From NCBI GenBank assembly GCA_002841335.1, contig PHEY01000002.1, positions 1-64,000 on the forward strand: DNA of 64,000 bases, given 5' to 3'. Below the pieces are notes generated by a model, which saw only the letters and a list, made by a program, of their open reading frames with translations, had not been told where the DNA came from and made no database searches. Position numbers and translations under genes: made by a program. The stretch comes from Actinobacteria bacterium HGW-Actinobacteria-2 (GTDB lineage Bacteria; Actinomycetota; Actinomycetes; Propionibacteriales; Propionibacteriaceae). Positions 25,002 through 33,978 of the stretch are shown piece after piece (the first letter of the stretch is position 1; each line of letters begins with the position of its first letter).

Positions 25002-27077
25002 TCAGCCGAGCCGGGACAGCGCGAGCTTGGCCTTGGCCGCGACGTTGTCCGCGGTGAAGCCGTACTTGGCGAACAGCACGTTGCCCGAGGCCGACTCACC
25101 GAAGTGGTCGATACCGACGATCTCGCCGGCCTGTCCGACGTAGGCCCGCCAACCGGTGGGCACGCCCGCCTCGACGGCGACCTTGGCCACCCCGTCCGGC
25201 AGGACGGCGGCGCGGTAGTCGGACGGCTGGGCGTCGAACCACTCCAGGCAGGGAGCCGAGACCACGCGGGTGCCAATGCCTTCGGCCTGCAGCGCGTCGC
25301 GGGCGTCCAGGGCGACTGAGACTTCCGAGCCGGTGGCGATGATGACCACCTTGAGCTCACCGTCGGCGTCGACCAGCGTGTAGGCGCCCTTGGCGACCTC
25401 GCTGGCCGGAGCCACGCCGGCGGCGTCCCGATCGATGATCGGCAGGTCCTGGCGCGACAGGATCAGCGCGCTGGGACGATCGGTGTGGGCCAGCGCCAGC
25501 GCCCAGGCCTGAGCGGTCTCGTTGGCATCGGCCGGACGGATCACGTCGATGCCCGGCATGATCCGCAGGCTCTCCACGTGCTCGATCGGCTGGTGGGTGG
25601 GGCCGTCCTCGCCGACGCCGACCGAATCGTGCGTCCAGACGAAGATCGTGGGAATCTTCTGCAGGGCAGCCAGGCGCACCGCACCGCGCATGTAGTCGGC
25701 GAAGACCAGGAAGGTGCCGCCGTAGGCGCGGGTGAGGCCGGTGTTGATGGCGTTGAGGATGTTGCCCATGGCGTGCTCGCGAATGCCGAAGTGCAGCACG
25801 CGTCCGGAGAAGTCGCCGCTGAACTCGTGGCTGGAGCGCTCCGGGGGCAGGAAGGACTTCTGGCCCTTCATGGTGGTGTTGTTGGAGCCGGCCAGGTCGG
25901 CCGAGCCGCCCCACAGCTCGGGCATGGCCTCGGCGATGGCGCTGAGCACTTCACCGGAGGCGGCGCGGGTGGCCTTCTTGCCCGGAGCGAACACCGGCAG
26001 AGCCGCCGACAGGTCGGGGACGACGCCGGCGACCAGGCGGTCGAGCAGCTCGCCCTGGGCGGGGTTGGCGGCGCGCCAAGCGTCGTAGGCGCGCGTCCAT
26101 TCAGCCTTCGCCGCGACCGCACGGGTGGCGGCGTTGGTGCGGGCGTGGGCCAGCACTTCGGCTTCGTAGGGGAAGTTCACGGCCGGGTCGAAGCCGAGTT
26201 CCTTCTTCAGGGCGGCGATTTCGTCGGTGCCGAGCTTGGCGCCGTGGACGCTGTGGCTGCCGGCCATGGTGGGCAGTGGCCAGCCGATGACGGTGGTCAG
26301 CTTGATGAAGCTGGGCTTGTCGGTGACGGCCTTGGCCGCCTCGATCGCCTCGTACAGGGCTTGGAGGTTCTCGGTGTAGCCGGTGCTGCCGTTGGTCCAG
26401 TCGACGTGCTGCACGTGCCAGCCGTAGGCGGCGTAGCGGGCGGCGACGTCCTCGGTGAAGGCGATGGAGGTTTCGCCCTCGATGGAGATGCGGTTGTCGT
26501 CGTAGATGACCACGAGGTTGCCCAGCTTCTGGGTGCCGGCCAGCGAGGATGCTTCGGCGGCGGGGCCTTCCTGCATGCAGCCGTCGCCGGTGATGCAGTA
26601 GACGAAGTGGTCGAACGGCGAGGGCTGACCGACCGGGGTGTTCGGGTCGAGCAGGGCGCGCTCGCGGCGGGCCGCCATCGCGAAGCCGACCGCGTTGGCC
26701 ACGCCCGCGCCCAGCGGACCGGTGGTCACCTCGACGCCGGCGGTGTGGCCGTACTCGGGGTGTCCCGGGGTCAGTGAGCCTTCGGTGCGCAGCGCCTTCA
26801 GGTCGTCCAGCTCGAGGCCGAAACCGGCCAGATACAGCTGGGTGTACTGGGTGAGCGAGGAGTGCCCGATGGACAGCACGAAGCGGTCGCGTCCGAGCCA
26901 GCGGGGATCGGACGGATCGTGCCGCATCACCTTCTGGTAGAGCAGGTACGCCAGCGGGGCGAGCGAGATAGCGGTGCCCGGATGGCCGTTGCCGACCTTC
27001 TCCACAGCGTCAGCCGCCAGGATCCGTGCAGTGTCGACAGCGCGCGCGTCCAGCTCGCTCCAGGTTAGATCGGACAT
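25002..27077 (-). CDS. tkt: Transketolase
   Basis: Thiamine-diphosphate enzyme of the non-oxidative pentose phosphate pathway, 691 residues. N-terminal ANGHPGTA-like motif is GNGHPGTAISLAPLAYLLYQ. ThDP/Mg binding lies in ITGDGCMQEGPAAEASSLAG and DDNRISIEGET. The pyrimidine-domain Glu lies in LHFGIREHAMGNILN, and FVWTHDSVGVGEDGPTHQPI follows. The C-terminal domain is complete. The start ATG 27077 gives the usual length. Followed by the DMT transporter. Confidence 0.97.
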   Translation of the reverse strand: MSDLTWSELDARAVDTARILAADAVEKVGNGHPGTAISLAPLAYLLYQKVMRHDPSDPRWLGRDRFVLSIGHSSLTQYTQLYLAGFGLELDDLKALRTEGSLTPGHPEYGHTAGVEVTTGPLGAGVANAVGFAMAARRERALLDPNTPVGQPSPFDHFVYCITGDGCMQEGPAAEASSLAGTQKLGNLVVIYDDNRISIEGETSIAFTEDVAARYAAYGWHVQHVDWTNGSTGYTENLQALYEAIEAAKAVTDKPSFIKLTTVIGWPLPTMAGSHSVHGAKLGTDEIAALKKELGFDPAVNFPYEAEVLAHARTNAATRAVAAKAEWTRAYDAWRAANPAQGELLDRLVAGVVPDLSAALPVFAPGKKATRAASGEVLSAIAEAMPELWGGSADLAGSNNTTMKGQKSFLPPERSSHEFSGDFSGRVLHFGIREHAMGNILNAINTGLTRAYGGTFLVFADYMRGAVRLAALQKIPTIFVWTHDSVGVGEDGPTHQPIEHVESLRIMPGIDVIRPADANETAQAWALALAHTDRPSALILSRQDLPIIDRDAAGVAPASEVAKGAYTLVDADGELKVVIIATGSEVSVALDARDALQAEGIGTRVVSAPCLEWFDAQPSDYRAAVLPDGVAKVAVEAGVPTGWRAYVGQAGEIVGIDHFGESASGNVLFAKYGFTADNVAAKAKLALSRLG

Positions 27078-27353
27078 CTTTGACCTTCCTCAGGGATAAC
27101 TTCGTTGCGGCGCCGGGACCGCCCTAGTTTCCCACATCTGGGGAGACCGTCCGCCGTGGACCAGCACGTGCCCGCCGGCCCGTGCCCGACTCGAGGTGAA
27201 GACCTCGGAAAGCGAGGCCGCCGCGCACGGAGGTTCGCGGCGCGTAGCACCTGACTCCTGGAGCAGGACGAAAAGCGTCCACACTTGCCCAAAACCGGCC
27301 GCTCGGAGCCATGCACGGCGCACGGAAGGACAGTAGGCTGGCTTGACGGCTGT
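27078..27353. other. Divergent intergenic region between tkt and the nuclease-ATPase gene
   Basis: About 275 bp holding the promoters of both divergent genes. No gene or clear repeat is seen. Composition changes toward lower GC at the right-hand side, marking the left boundary of the accessory island. Confidence 0.4.
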
Positions 27354-29801
27354 ATGCATATCACTCATTGGAAGTGGCAACTCGTGGAACCCATCGATTC
27401 AGCTTTCGAAGCCTTCACGCGCTTGAGTAAGGAAGTCGGCGAGTACCTACACTCGGTCATCACTGAGTCCGATACTCGGATGAAGGTAATAGACCGAATG
27501 TTCGTGGAGGTCTTGGGCTGGCCCCGCCTAGAGTTGATGACCGAGACACACAGTGAGGCCGGGTACGCCGACTATAGCCTGATGGGAGATGGCCTTTGCC
27601 GGGCCGTTGTGGAGGCCAAGCGTGACGGGCGCTCGCTCGGATGCGAGAGCCGTGCCGGCGGCCGAGCCTACAAGCTCGACGGCCCAGTCTTCAGTGACGG
27701 CAACGCACAAGAGGGTATCACTCAAGCGATTTCCTACTGCGCGGAGCAAGGTGCGGAACTCGCATGCGTAACCAATGGACGTGAGTGGATAATATTCCGT
27801 GCAAACAGGCGTGGCGATGGGCATCCAGTAAGGCAAGGACACGCTTTCGTATTCCCGAATCTCGGAGAGATTGAGACCAGCTTTCGACGATTCTTTCAAC
27901 TCCTCTCTAGGGACTCAGTCTTATCCCGCGGATATATCCCTGAGTTCCAGGAGACTGAAGGCAACCCAATTCGCATGTCCGTCTTCAATAAGGCCGTCCG
28001 CCCACAAGGTTCAGCCCGCTCCATCCCTCAGTCTGCACTCGCCGCAGATATGGAGAAAGTCATGACAACCTTCTTCCGACGTCTGACAGGAGATGACGAC
28101 CCCCAACTAATTGAAGCCTGCTTCGTCGAGTCCGACGACAGTCGTACCGCAGAGCGGCAACTCACACGTATCGCCGAGTCGATGACCGCCCGAATTAAGG
28201 ACCTCGAAACGGGCGGCGGCGCCCAACTTGTCGAACTCATCCGACGCACAGCCGATACCCAACGACACGAGTTCGTCGTCATAGTTGGCCAGAAAGGCTC
28301 CGGGAAATCCACCTTCGTTACTCGGTTCTTTAACCTTGTCCTACCTGAACCACTCGCCAAACAGTGTTCGGTGCTCCAGGTGGACCTAGCGGACAACCCA
28401 GGCTCGCTCGAAACCTTGGTCGACTGGCTCGACCGCGCATTTCTCGCACAAGCGGAGATCGCGCTGTTTGAGGGGTCACCCAACTTCGACCAGCTCAAAG
28501 GTGCCTTCTTTGACGAGTACACTCGCCTCAAGAAGGGGCCCTGGAAGGTTCTTCACGATACAGACTTCAGCGAGTTCTCTCAGCGATTCGGAGATCACAT
28601 CGAACAGCTCCGATCCACCCAGCCCCACGTCTACCTAGAAGGCCTAATCCGGAGCGTTGTCGGCGGAAGGAAGCAAGTTCCCGTTCTCGTGTTCGACAAC
28701 ACCGACCACTTCGATATTGATTTCCAACAGCGCGTATATCAATATGCCCAGTCACTCTATGAACGGACCTTCTGCCTTGTAATTCTACCGATCACCGATA
28801 GAACCAGTTGGCAGCTAACCAAACACGGCGCAATTCAGTCCTTTGAACACGAGTCGTTTTTCCTGCCCACGCCAGGAACTCAGCAGATTTTACGCAAGAG
28901 AGTTGAGTTCCTCGAATCCAAAATAGACTCCGATGAGGGCGGGGGTCGCTACTTCACCGATCGCGGGGTCTCTCTTGCAGTTCGAGACTTGCGCGCGTTC
29001 ACTAACGCGCTGCAGAGGCTCTTTTTGCAGTCGGCCACGACAGCCGACTGGATTGGCGCACTCGCCAACTACGAGATACGTAGGGCACTAAATATCGCTA
29101 ATCATTTCATTGTTTCGCCCCACTTGCGTGTCGAGGACCTTGTCGGCGCATACCTCGCTGGCACCTCCGTAAACGTCGAGAACAACGTGATAGAACGCGC
29201 CTTGATTCGCGGTCGATACGACATCTACCCCCAAGCCATGCACGACTCGGTCCAGAATGTCTATGCACTGGAGGCGTCGATGGAAACGACGCCGCTTCTA
29301 GGTGTGCGACTCCTCCAGGCGTTAGCGGACGTGCCGACGATTGAGCGGGAGGGTGCGTTTATCGAGATCGAAAACCTGGAAGCAGTAGCCACCACCATGA
29401 GCATCGACGCTCGCGCCACACGGATGTGGATCGATCAGCTGCTCAAGACGGGTCTGATTTTGAACTTCGACCCAACCGTGCTCGACGTCGACAAGGCTAG
29501 TCGCGTCGAGATTTCGCCCGCTGGAGGCTTGCACTTGGCGTGGGCGAGGTCATCGTTCGAGTACCTGGTTGCCATGTCCGTCACAACCGCCCTGCTCGAC
29601 GAGGTTCGCCACTCCGAGATTCGCTTGGCCTCCGAGCGCCAGCGCTTCCGAACCATGGCGGCATCATTCGCTGAGTATCTGGCCGCCGAGGACTCGCTCT
29701 TCTGCATGGTGCCCGACCACACCACATACTCAAGCCAGTCCCGAATCCGGAGTGGGCTGCTCGAATCCGCCGCGAAGTGGCGGGTTCAAAGGAGGCGCTG
29801 A
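27354..29801 (+). CDS. Large nuclease-ATPase fusion (HsdR_N-like PD-(D/E)xK domain plus P-loop NTPase), candidate defence protein
   Basis: From ATG 27354 the protein has 815 residues. N-terminal module: Asp73 in YADYSLMG, then VVEAKRDG (Glu87, Lys89), ITQAISY as the QxxxY motif and ACVTNGREWIIF, the layout of type I restriction R-subunit nucleases. A linker leads to Walker A GQKGSGKST (about 312-320) and Walker B PVLVFDNTDH (about 443-452). Near residue 680-715, MSIDARATRMWIDQLLKTG looks like a winged helix, as in ORC/STAND-type ATPases. No helicase motifs or methylase partner exist, so it is not an ordinary restriction enzyme. Codons are visibly less GC-rich than in the flanking tkt. It sits beside a toxin-antitoxin pair, suggesting a mobile defence locus (inference). 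An in-frame ATG at 27285 is possible but has no better support. Confidence 0.8.
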   Translation: MHITHWKWQLVEPIDSAFEAFTRLSKEVGEYLHSVITESDTRMKVIDRMFVEVLGWPRLELMTETHSEAGYADYSLMGDGLCRAVVEAKRDGRSLGCESRAGGRAYKLDGPVFSDGNAQEGITQAISYCAEQGAELACVTNGREWIIFRANRRGDGHPVRQGHAFVFPNLGEIETSFRRFFQLLSRDSVLSRGYIPEFQETEGNPIRMSVFNKAVRPQGSARSIPQSALAADMEKVMTTFFRRLTGDDDPQLIEACFVESDDSRTAERQLTRIAESMTARIKDLETGGGAQLVELIRRTADTQRHEFVVIVGQKGSGKSTFVTRFFNLVLPEPLAKQCSVLQVDLADNPGSLETLVDWLDRAFLAQAEIALFEGSPNFDQLKGAFFDEYTRLKKGPWKVLHDTDFSEFSQRFGDHIEQLRSTQPHVYLEGLIRSVVGGRKQVPVLVFDNTDHFDIDFQQRVYQYAQSLYERTFCLVILPITDRTSWQLTKHGAIQSFEHESFFLPTPGTQQILRKRVEFLESKIDSDEGGGRYFTDRGVSLAVRDLRAFTNALQRLFLQSATTADWIGALANYEIRRALNIANHFIVSPHLRVEDLVGAYLAGTSVNVENNVIERALIRGRYDIYPQAMHDSVQNVYALEASMETTPLLGVRLLQALADVPTIEREGAFIEIENLEAVATTMSIDARATRMWIDQLLKTGLILNFDPTVLDVDKASRVEISPAGGLHLAWARSSFEYLVAMSVTTALLDEVRHSEIRLASERQRFRTMAASFAEYLAAEDSLFCMVPDHTTYSSQSRIRSGLLESAAKWRVQRRR

Positions 29802-29833
29802 ACCCCGCGCCTATGCCGACGTCTCGCGGGGGT
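29802..29833 (+). terminator. Candidate terminator after the nuclease-ATPase gene
   Basis: ACCCCGCG pairs with CGCGGGGGT across a 15-nt loop immediately after the stop codon. The stem is short, so only moderate support. Confidence 0.45.
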
Positions 29834-30088
29834 CTTCACAACCACACACCAGCCTCAAGCACACGCCACCTGCGCTAGAGGCCGCCTGGGCTCACCGGCC
29901 CATTGGACGCGCTTGGGCCCATCGAGGCCCCCGCTGGACATCGAGCCGCTGGCCGCCTCTGCGCGGACTCCAACTGGCGGACGGATCACCGAAGAGCAAA
30001 CCGCAGCGCAGTGACCTTGTCGCCGCGAAGGCGGCGGGAGGCGGCTTCCTGGCCAGCAGTTGGGGCCAACTCCTGCTTGGGGACGCCC

Positions 30089-30418
30089 TCAGAGGACATC
30101 GCCACCAACCTCCGCCTCCACTCGGCCCACGATGAGCGGAACATCCACAGCAATGGTCTGCCGGATGATCCCCGAATCGACCAGGAGATAGCCGTGGGCG
30201 ATGCGGTTGCGCATTCCCCACATGAGCGGCCAGTCCTCACCGAAGAGTCGGTCTCGGACGTCCGAGTCGAGGCCGGCGAGCACCTCAATGGCGGCCGATA
30301 GGCGCATGCAGATCGCGTCGACGACCAACTGATCATCAAGGCCGCGAGCGGCGTACCCCTGGAGCGCCTCGAGATGCTGCAGAGCGTCCGTCAGCACCTC
30401 GACCGCAGGCCGACTCAC
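30089..30418 (-). CDS. hepT: HepT-like HEPN toxin (DUF86)
   Basis: 109-residue helical HEPN protein of the MNT/HEPN toxin-antitoxin class. The RNase-type motif is in MRNRIAHGYLLVD (Arg70, His75, Tyr77), the usual RX4-6H plus Tyr of HepT. Such toxins cleave RNA and are silenced by MntA-mediated AMPylation of the Tyr. It overlaps the antitoxin gene by 4 bp, antitoxin first. Confidence 0.9.
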   Translation of the reverse strand: MSRPAVEVLTDALQHLEALQGYAARGLDDQLVVDAICMRLSAAIEVLAGLDSDVRDRLFGEDWPLMWGMRNRIAHGYLLVDSGIIRQTIAVDVPLIVGRVEAEVGGDVL

Positions 30419-30885
30419 AGGGCCACGGCCTCAGCCAGGACGCGCTCGCGCAGGTGTGACTTGAGGGCGGAGTCGGGAACCAGATCCACCTCGACACCCA
30501 CCAAGTGACTGATGTCTTGCTCGAGTCGTCCGAGCCGCATCAGGCTCAGCGGAACCGAGGGCGTGAAGATCAGGTCGATGTCCGAGCCTTCACGATCACG
30601 GCCGGTGGCGACCGAGCCGAACACCCGAACGTCGGCTCCCCCGACGTCGGCCACCAGCTTCTGAATGGCCGAGGCGTTCTTGCGGAGACGCCGACCCAAC
30701 GGCGACGTCCCGCAGAAGTGCAGCAGGCGAGAGACCTCCGGCTGGCTCCGACCGATCTCGGCAGCGATCTGCTTTTGAGTCATGCCGGACGCCGCGGCAG
30801 CGCGGACGGCCTGGATCAGTTCCTCGCGGGCACGACGGATGTCGGCGTCACACCGACGAGCAACCTCAGCCAAGCTCTTGGACAT
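30415..30885 (-). CDS. mntA: MntA-type nucleotidyltransferase antitoxin with N-terminal HTH
   Basis: 156 residues with two parts. Residues about 25-56 form a helix-turn-helix (MTQKQIAAEIGRSQPEVSRL). Residues 83-110 form the minimal nucleotidyltransferase core FGSVATGRDREGSDIDLIF, with GS at 90-91 and the metal-binding SDID at 101-104. It should AMPylate and neutralise HepT, while the HTH likely binds the palindrome at 30892-30911 to autoregulate. Many MntA proteins lack the HTH, so this is a fused regulator-antitoxin. ATG 30885 lies six bases after a TATATT -10 element, suggesting a leaderless mRNA. Confidence 0.88.
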   Translation of the reverse strand: MSKSLAEVARRCDADIRRAREELIQAVRAAAASGMTQKQIAAEIGRSQPEVSRLLHFCGTSPLGRRLRKNASAIQKLVADVGGADVRVFGSVATGRDREGSDIDLIFTPSVPLSLMRLGRLEQDISHLVGVEVDLVPDSALKSHLRERVLAEAVAL

Positions 30886-30891
30886 GTGAGC

Positions 30892-30911
30892 AATATAGCA
30901 CTTGCTATATT
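30892..30911. promoter_or_regulatory. Operator/promoter of the mntA-hepT module
   Basis: Perfect inverted repeat AATATAGCA-CT-TGCTATATT. On the minus strand its TATATT (30897-30892) is a -10 element ending six bases before the mntA ATG, so a bound repressor would block RNA polymerase. Confidence 0.75.
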
Positions 30912-30939
30912 CGCCAGAGGGTCGGCCTCCAGGGCTCAG

Positions 30940-31650
30940 TTAGCTGACAGCCACAGCCGCACGCGGCGCCGGACGCGACGCCAGAATCACCGTGACCACG
31001 GCGGCCAGGATCGCGAAGGCCACGGTCAACAGACCGGTGCCGGGCGGAGTGTCCCAGTTGGCGTCGCTCAGCGCGATCATCGCGAAGTACTCCACCACCT
31101 GGTGCGCGAAGCCGACGGCGGTCGCCGCCAGGAGGACGATCACCGCTCGGCCGAACACCACTCCGCGTACGCCAGCGCCGTACAACGCCATCAGCGCGAA
31201 CACAGCGCTCACCTCGACCAGCGCCCCCAGGACGCCGGCCACGGACAGTTCCGGTCCCACCTGATAGGGCGGCGCCGCCACTGCGGCAACCGCGGCGATC
31301 GCGAGCACCGACGGCAGTGCCGCGGCGACCTTGAAGCCCCACCTCACCGGCAGGGCGCCGACCACGACCAGCCACGACGCTGCCAACAGCAGCGCGGCGA
31401 TCGTCCCCAACGTGCCGATCAGCGTCCAGCCCTCGCCGAAGGTCAGCAAGGGGAACGAGGGCACCGCATTCATCGCCACCCCACATTCGGGACTGAACGG
31501 CACGTCATAGCGATAGCCGTTGAAGATGCTTCCCGAGAACATGCTGCCCAGGCACGGCTGCCAAGAGAGCAACACCGCCGCACCGTCAGCCACAGCCCCG
31601 GCGGCAATCAGCGCCGCCGCAATCACCCAAGACTTACGATTCCCCGCCAT
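30940..31650 (-). CDS. Hypothetical integral membrane protein
   Basis: About 236 residues from ATG 31650, with six or so hydrophobic segments beginning SWVIAAALIAAGAVADGAAV. The first extracytoplasmic loop holds Cys in SWQPCLG and SPECGVAM. A TATGCT element ends six bases before this ATG (leaderless geometry); an in-frame GTG at 31686 is the alternative. No family recognised. It is divergent from the HEAT-repeat gene. Confidence 0.65.
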   Translation of the reverse strand: MAGNRKSWVIAAALIAAGAVADGAAVLLSWQPCLGSMFSGSIFNGYRYDVPFSPECGVAMNAVPSFPLLTFGEGWTLIGTLGTIAALLLAASWLVVVGALPVRWGFKVAAALPSVLAIAAVAAVAAPPYQVGPELSVAGVLGALVEVSAVFALMALYGAGVRGVVFGRAVIVLLAATAVGFAHQVVEYFAMIALSDANWDTPPGTGLLTVAFAILAAVVTVILASRPAPRAAVAVS

Positions 31651-31726
31651 GGAATGAGCATAGAGGGGCGCTTGTTTGACCTTCACGTCGCGTCAAGGTT
31701 TTCACTAGGGGACGGAGGTGGTTGAG

Positions 31727-32407
31727 ATGACCAACAATCAGATCGAAGAAGTGGTGGACCGACTGAAGGCCGAGCTGGAGGCCGAGTCGGCAACCGCACG
31801 ACTGCAGACCGTGATGGCCGCAGGGATGCGTCCGCACGACCGCTACATCGATGTCCTCGTCGAGCGGTTCGGCGTCGAGCCGGACTTCCATGTGCGCGAC
31901 ACGCTCACCTGGGCGCTGATCAGTCACGATCGGACGCTCACGCTCAAGCGCGTCCTGCCGGAGCTCGACTCGGAGAATCCGCAGGCCCGCGCTCAGGCAC
32001 TGCACACCTTGTCAAAGCTGGGTGAGCAGGAGGCGTGGCCGGCGATCACCACCGAGCACCTCACCGACCCCGACGACCGAGTGGCCCAAACCGCCTGGCG
32101 GGCGGCGGCCGCCCTGGTGCCGGACGGCGAGGCTGCGGCGCTCGCCGAGGTGCTCTCGACGCAGTTCGGACGCGGCGACCGTGCCGTCCAGCGCGGCCTC
32201 AGCCGTGCCTTGGCAGCGCTCGGTGACGCGGCCACCCCGGTGATCGAGCGGGCCAAGCAGCATCGCGACGCGGCCGTGCGCGCCCACGCGCTCGCCACCG
32301 AGCAGCTGGTCAAGAACCCCGACGCCGGGTTCGACGTCGCCTTGGCGACCGCCCGGCGGACGGTCGCGCTGCTCGGCGCACCGCTGGTCGATCACGTCGA
32401 GGACTAG
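31727..32407 (+). CDS. HEAT-repeat protein
   Basis: 226-residue all-helical protein. GGAGG lies eight bases before ATG 31727, which is preferred over a GTG at 31718 that overlaps the ribosome site. Repeated helical units with Asp/Arg pairs are visible at DFHVRDTLTWALIS, NPQARAQALHTLSK, DRVAQTAWRAAAALV, DRAVQRGLSRALAALG and DAAVRAHALATEQL, a HEAT/PBS-lyase-like solenoid. Likely a protein-interaction scaffold; partner unknown. Confidence 0.8.
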   Translation: MTNNQIEEVVDRLKAELEAESATARLQTVMAAGMRPHDRYIDVLVERFGVEPDFHVRDTLTWALISHDRTLTLKRVLPELDSENPQARAQALHTLSKLGEQEAWPAITTEHLTDPDDRVAQTAWRAAAALVPDGEAAALAEVLSTQFGRGDRAVQRGLSRALAALGDAATPVIERAKQHRDAAVRAHALATEQLVKNPDAGFDVALATARRTVALLGAPLVDHVED

Positions 32408-32420
32408 CAGTCCCCAGCCA

Positions 32421-32460
32421 CCTACCGTCGCAAGCGTCTAGCTGAGCTTGCGACGGTAGG
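32421..32460. terminator. Bidirectional terminator overlapping the end of the ABC permease gene
   Basis: 15-bp perfect stem CCTACCGTCGCAAGC and complement with a 10-nt loop. It lies between the HEAT-repeat gene and the convergent ABC permease, and its right arm encodes the permease C terminus. Confidence 0.85.
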
Positions 32461-33199
32461 TGAGCATCGCCAGGACGTAGGCCAACACGAGGATGCCCAC
32501 GCACCAGGCCAGGGCGATCGGTAGATCCGCACCCACCGGCTGGCCGGCGAACAGCGCCCGGATCGCATTGACGATCGAAGTCACCGGCTGGTTCTCGGCG
32601 AAGATCCGCACCGGGGTCGGCATGGTCGCGGTCGGCACGAAGGCCGAGCTGATGAACGGCAGGAAGATCAACGGATAGGCGAACGCACTGGCCCCGTCCG
32701 CACTCTTCGCAGTCAGCCCGGGGATCACCGCCAGCCACGTCAACGCCAGGGTGAGGATCACCACGATGCCCAACACGGCCAGCCAGGCGAGCAGGCCCGC
32801 ACTCGTCCGGAACCCCATCAGGACGGCGACCAGCACCACCACGATCACCGAGATCAGGTTGGCCACCAGGGACGTCACCACATGCGCCCACAGCACGGAC
32901 GACCGCGCAATCGGCATGGAATGGAAGCGCTCGAAGATGCCGCCTTGCAGGTCGAGGAACAACCGGAACGCGGTGTAGGCGATGCCGGAGGCGATGGTGA
33001 TCACCATGATTCCGGGCAGCAGATAGGCCACATACGAATCGGTGCCGGTGTTGATCGCGCCGCCCAGCACGTACACGAACAGCAGCATCATCGCGATCGG
33101 CGTGAGCGTGGTGGTGATGATCGTGTCCAGGCTGCGGCTGATGTGGCGCAACGAGCGTCCGAGCAGGACGGCGGTGTCGCCGAAGAAGTGATTGGTCAT
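32438..33199 (-). CDS. ABC-2 type permease of a drug-efflux system
   Basis: 253-residue permease with about six helices of the DrrB type: VLGGAINTGTDSYVAYLLPG, then GGIFERFHSMPIARSSVLW, the ABC-2 signature region, and a late FAENQPVTSIVNAIRALF. The ATG at 33199 overlaps the ATPase stop by 4 bp; a longer in-frame extension inside the ATPase gene is rejected. Partner of the adjacent DrrA-like ATPase; exports a hydrophobic compound (substrate unknown). Confidence 0.92.
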   Translation of the reverse strand: MTNHFFGDTAVLLGRSLRHISRSLDTIITTTLTPIAMMLLFVYVLGGAINTGTDSYVAYLLPGIMVITIASGIAYTAFRLFLDLQGGIFERFHSMPIARSSVLWAHVVTSLVANLISVIVVVLVAVLMGFRTSAGLLAWLAVLGIVVILTLALTWLAVIPGLTAKSADGASAFAYPLIFLPFISSAFVPTATMPTPVRIFAENQPVTSIVNAIRALFAGQPVGADLPIALAWCVGILVLAYVLAMLTYRRKLS

Positions 33200-33978
33200 G
33201 CTGATTCCTCCCCGGCCTCCGGCTCGCCGACGATGGCGAGGAAGACCTCTTCGAGGGTGGGCTGCTTCTCCACGTACTCGACCTTCGCCGGCGGGAGCAG
33301 TGCCTTGAGCTCGGCCAGCGTGCCGTTCTCGATGATGCGTCCGCCGTGCAGGATCGCGATCCGATCGGCCAACTGCTCGGCCTCGTCCAAATACTGCGTT
33401 GTCAGCAGAATGGTGGTGCCACTGGCGGCCAGCTCGCGGATCGCCTGCCACACCTCCAGCCGAGCCTGGGGGTCGAGCCCGGTGGTCGGCTCGTCGAGGA
33501 AGACCACCGGCGGCTCGCCGAGCAGGCTCATCGCGATGTCGAGGCGGCGGCGCATCCCACCGGAGTAAGTGGCCACCCGGCGTCCGGACGCATCGGTGAG
33601 CGAGAATCGCTCCAGCAGCGCGTCGGCGAGTTGGCCGGGGTTCTTCAGGTGTCGCAGCCGGGCGATCAGGACGAGGTTCTCCCGTCCGGTGAGGATCTCA
33701 TCGACAGCCGCGAACTGTCCGGTCAGGCTGATCGACTGCCGAACGTCGGACGCCTGCGCACCCACCGCGAAGCCGTTCACCCTGGCTTCACCGGCATCGG
33801 CCGACAGCAGGGTGGACAGGACCTTGATCACCGTGGTCTTGCCGGCGCCGTTCGAGCCGAGCAGGGCGAAGATGCTGCCCCGCGCGACCTCGAAGTCGAC
33901 GCCGCGCAGGACCTCAACGTCCTTGAAAGACTTCACCAGGCCGCGGACCCGCACCGGCGGCTCCGTCAACAGCGTCAT
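33196..33978 (-). CDS. ABC transporter ATP-binding protein (DrrA-like)
   Basis: 260-residue ATPase powering the ABC-2 permease. Walker A is GSNGAGKTT, the signature TYSGGMRRRLD, Walker B PPVVFLDEPTTGLDPQ and the H-loop LLTTQYLDEAEQL has Gln-Tyr where His often stands, as in DrrA relatives. The C-terminal PTLEEVFLAIVG is the DrrA-type tail. ATG 33978 overlaps the DUF1048 stop by 4 bp. Confidence 0.93.
   Translation of the reverse strand: MTLLTEPPVRVRGLVKSFKDVEVLRGVDFEVARGSIFALLGSNGAGKTTVIKVLSTLLSADAGEARVNGFAVGAQASDVRQSISLTGQFAAVDEILTGRENLVLIARLRHLKNPGQLADALLERFSLTDASGRRVATYSGGMRRRLDIAMSLLGEPPVVFLDEPTTGLDPQARLEVWQAIRELAASGTTILLTTQYLDEAEQLADRIAILHGGRIIENGTLAELKALLPPAKVEYVEKQPTLEEVFLAIVGEPEAGEESA

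Noticed and set aside
27354-29801. Ordinary type I restriction enzyme R subunit
   Set aside because: No SF2 helicase motifs follow the nuclease domain, and no hsdM or hsdS gene adjoins.
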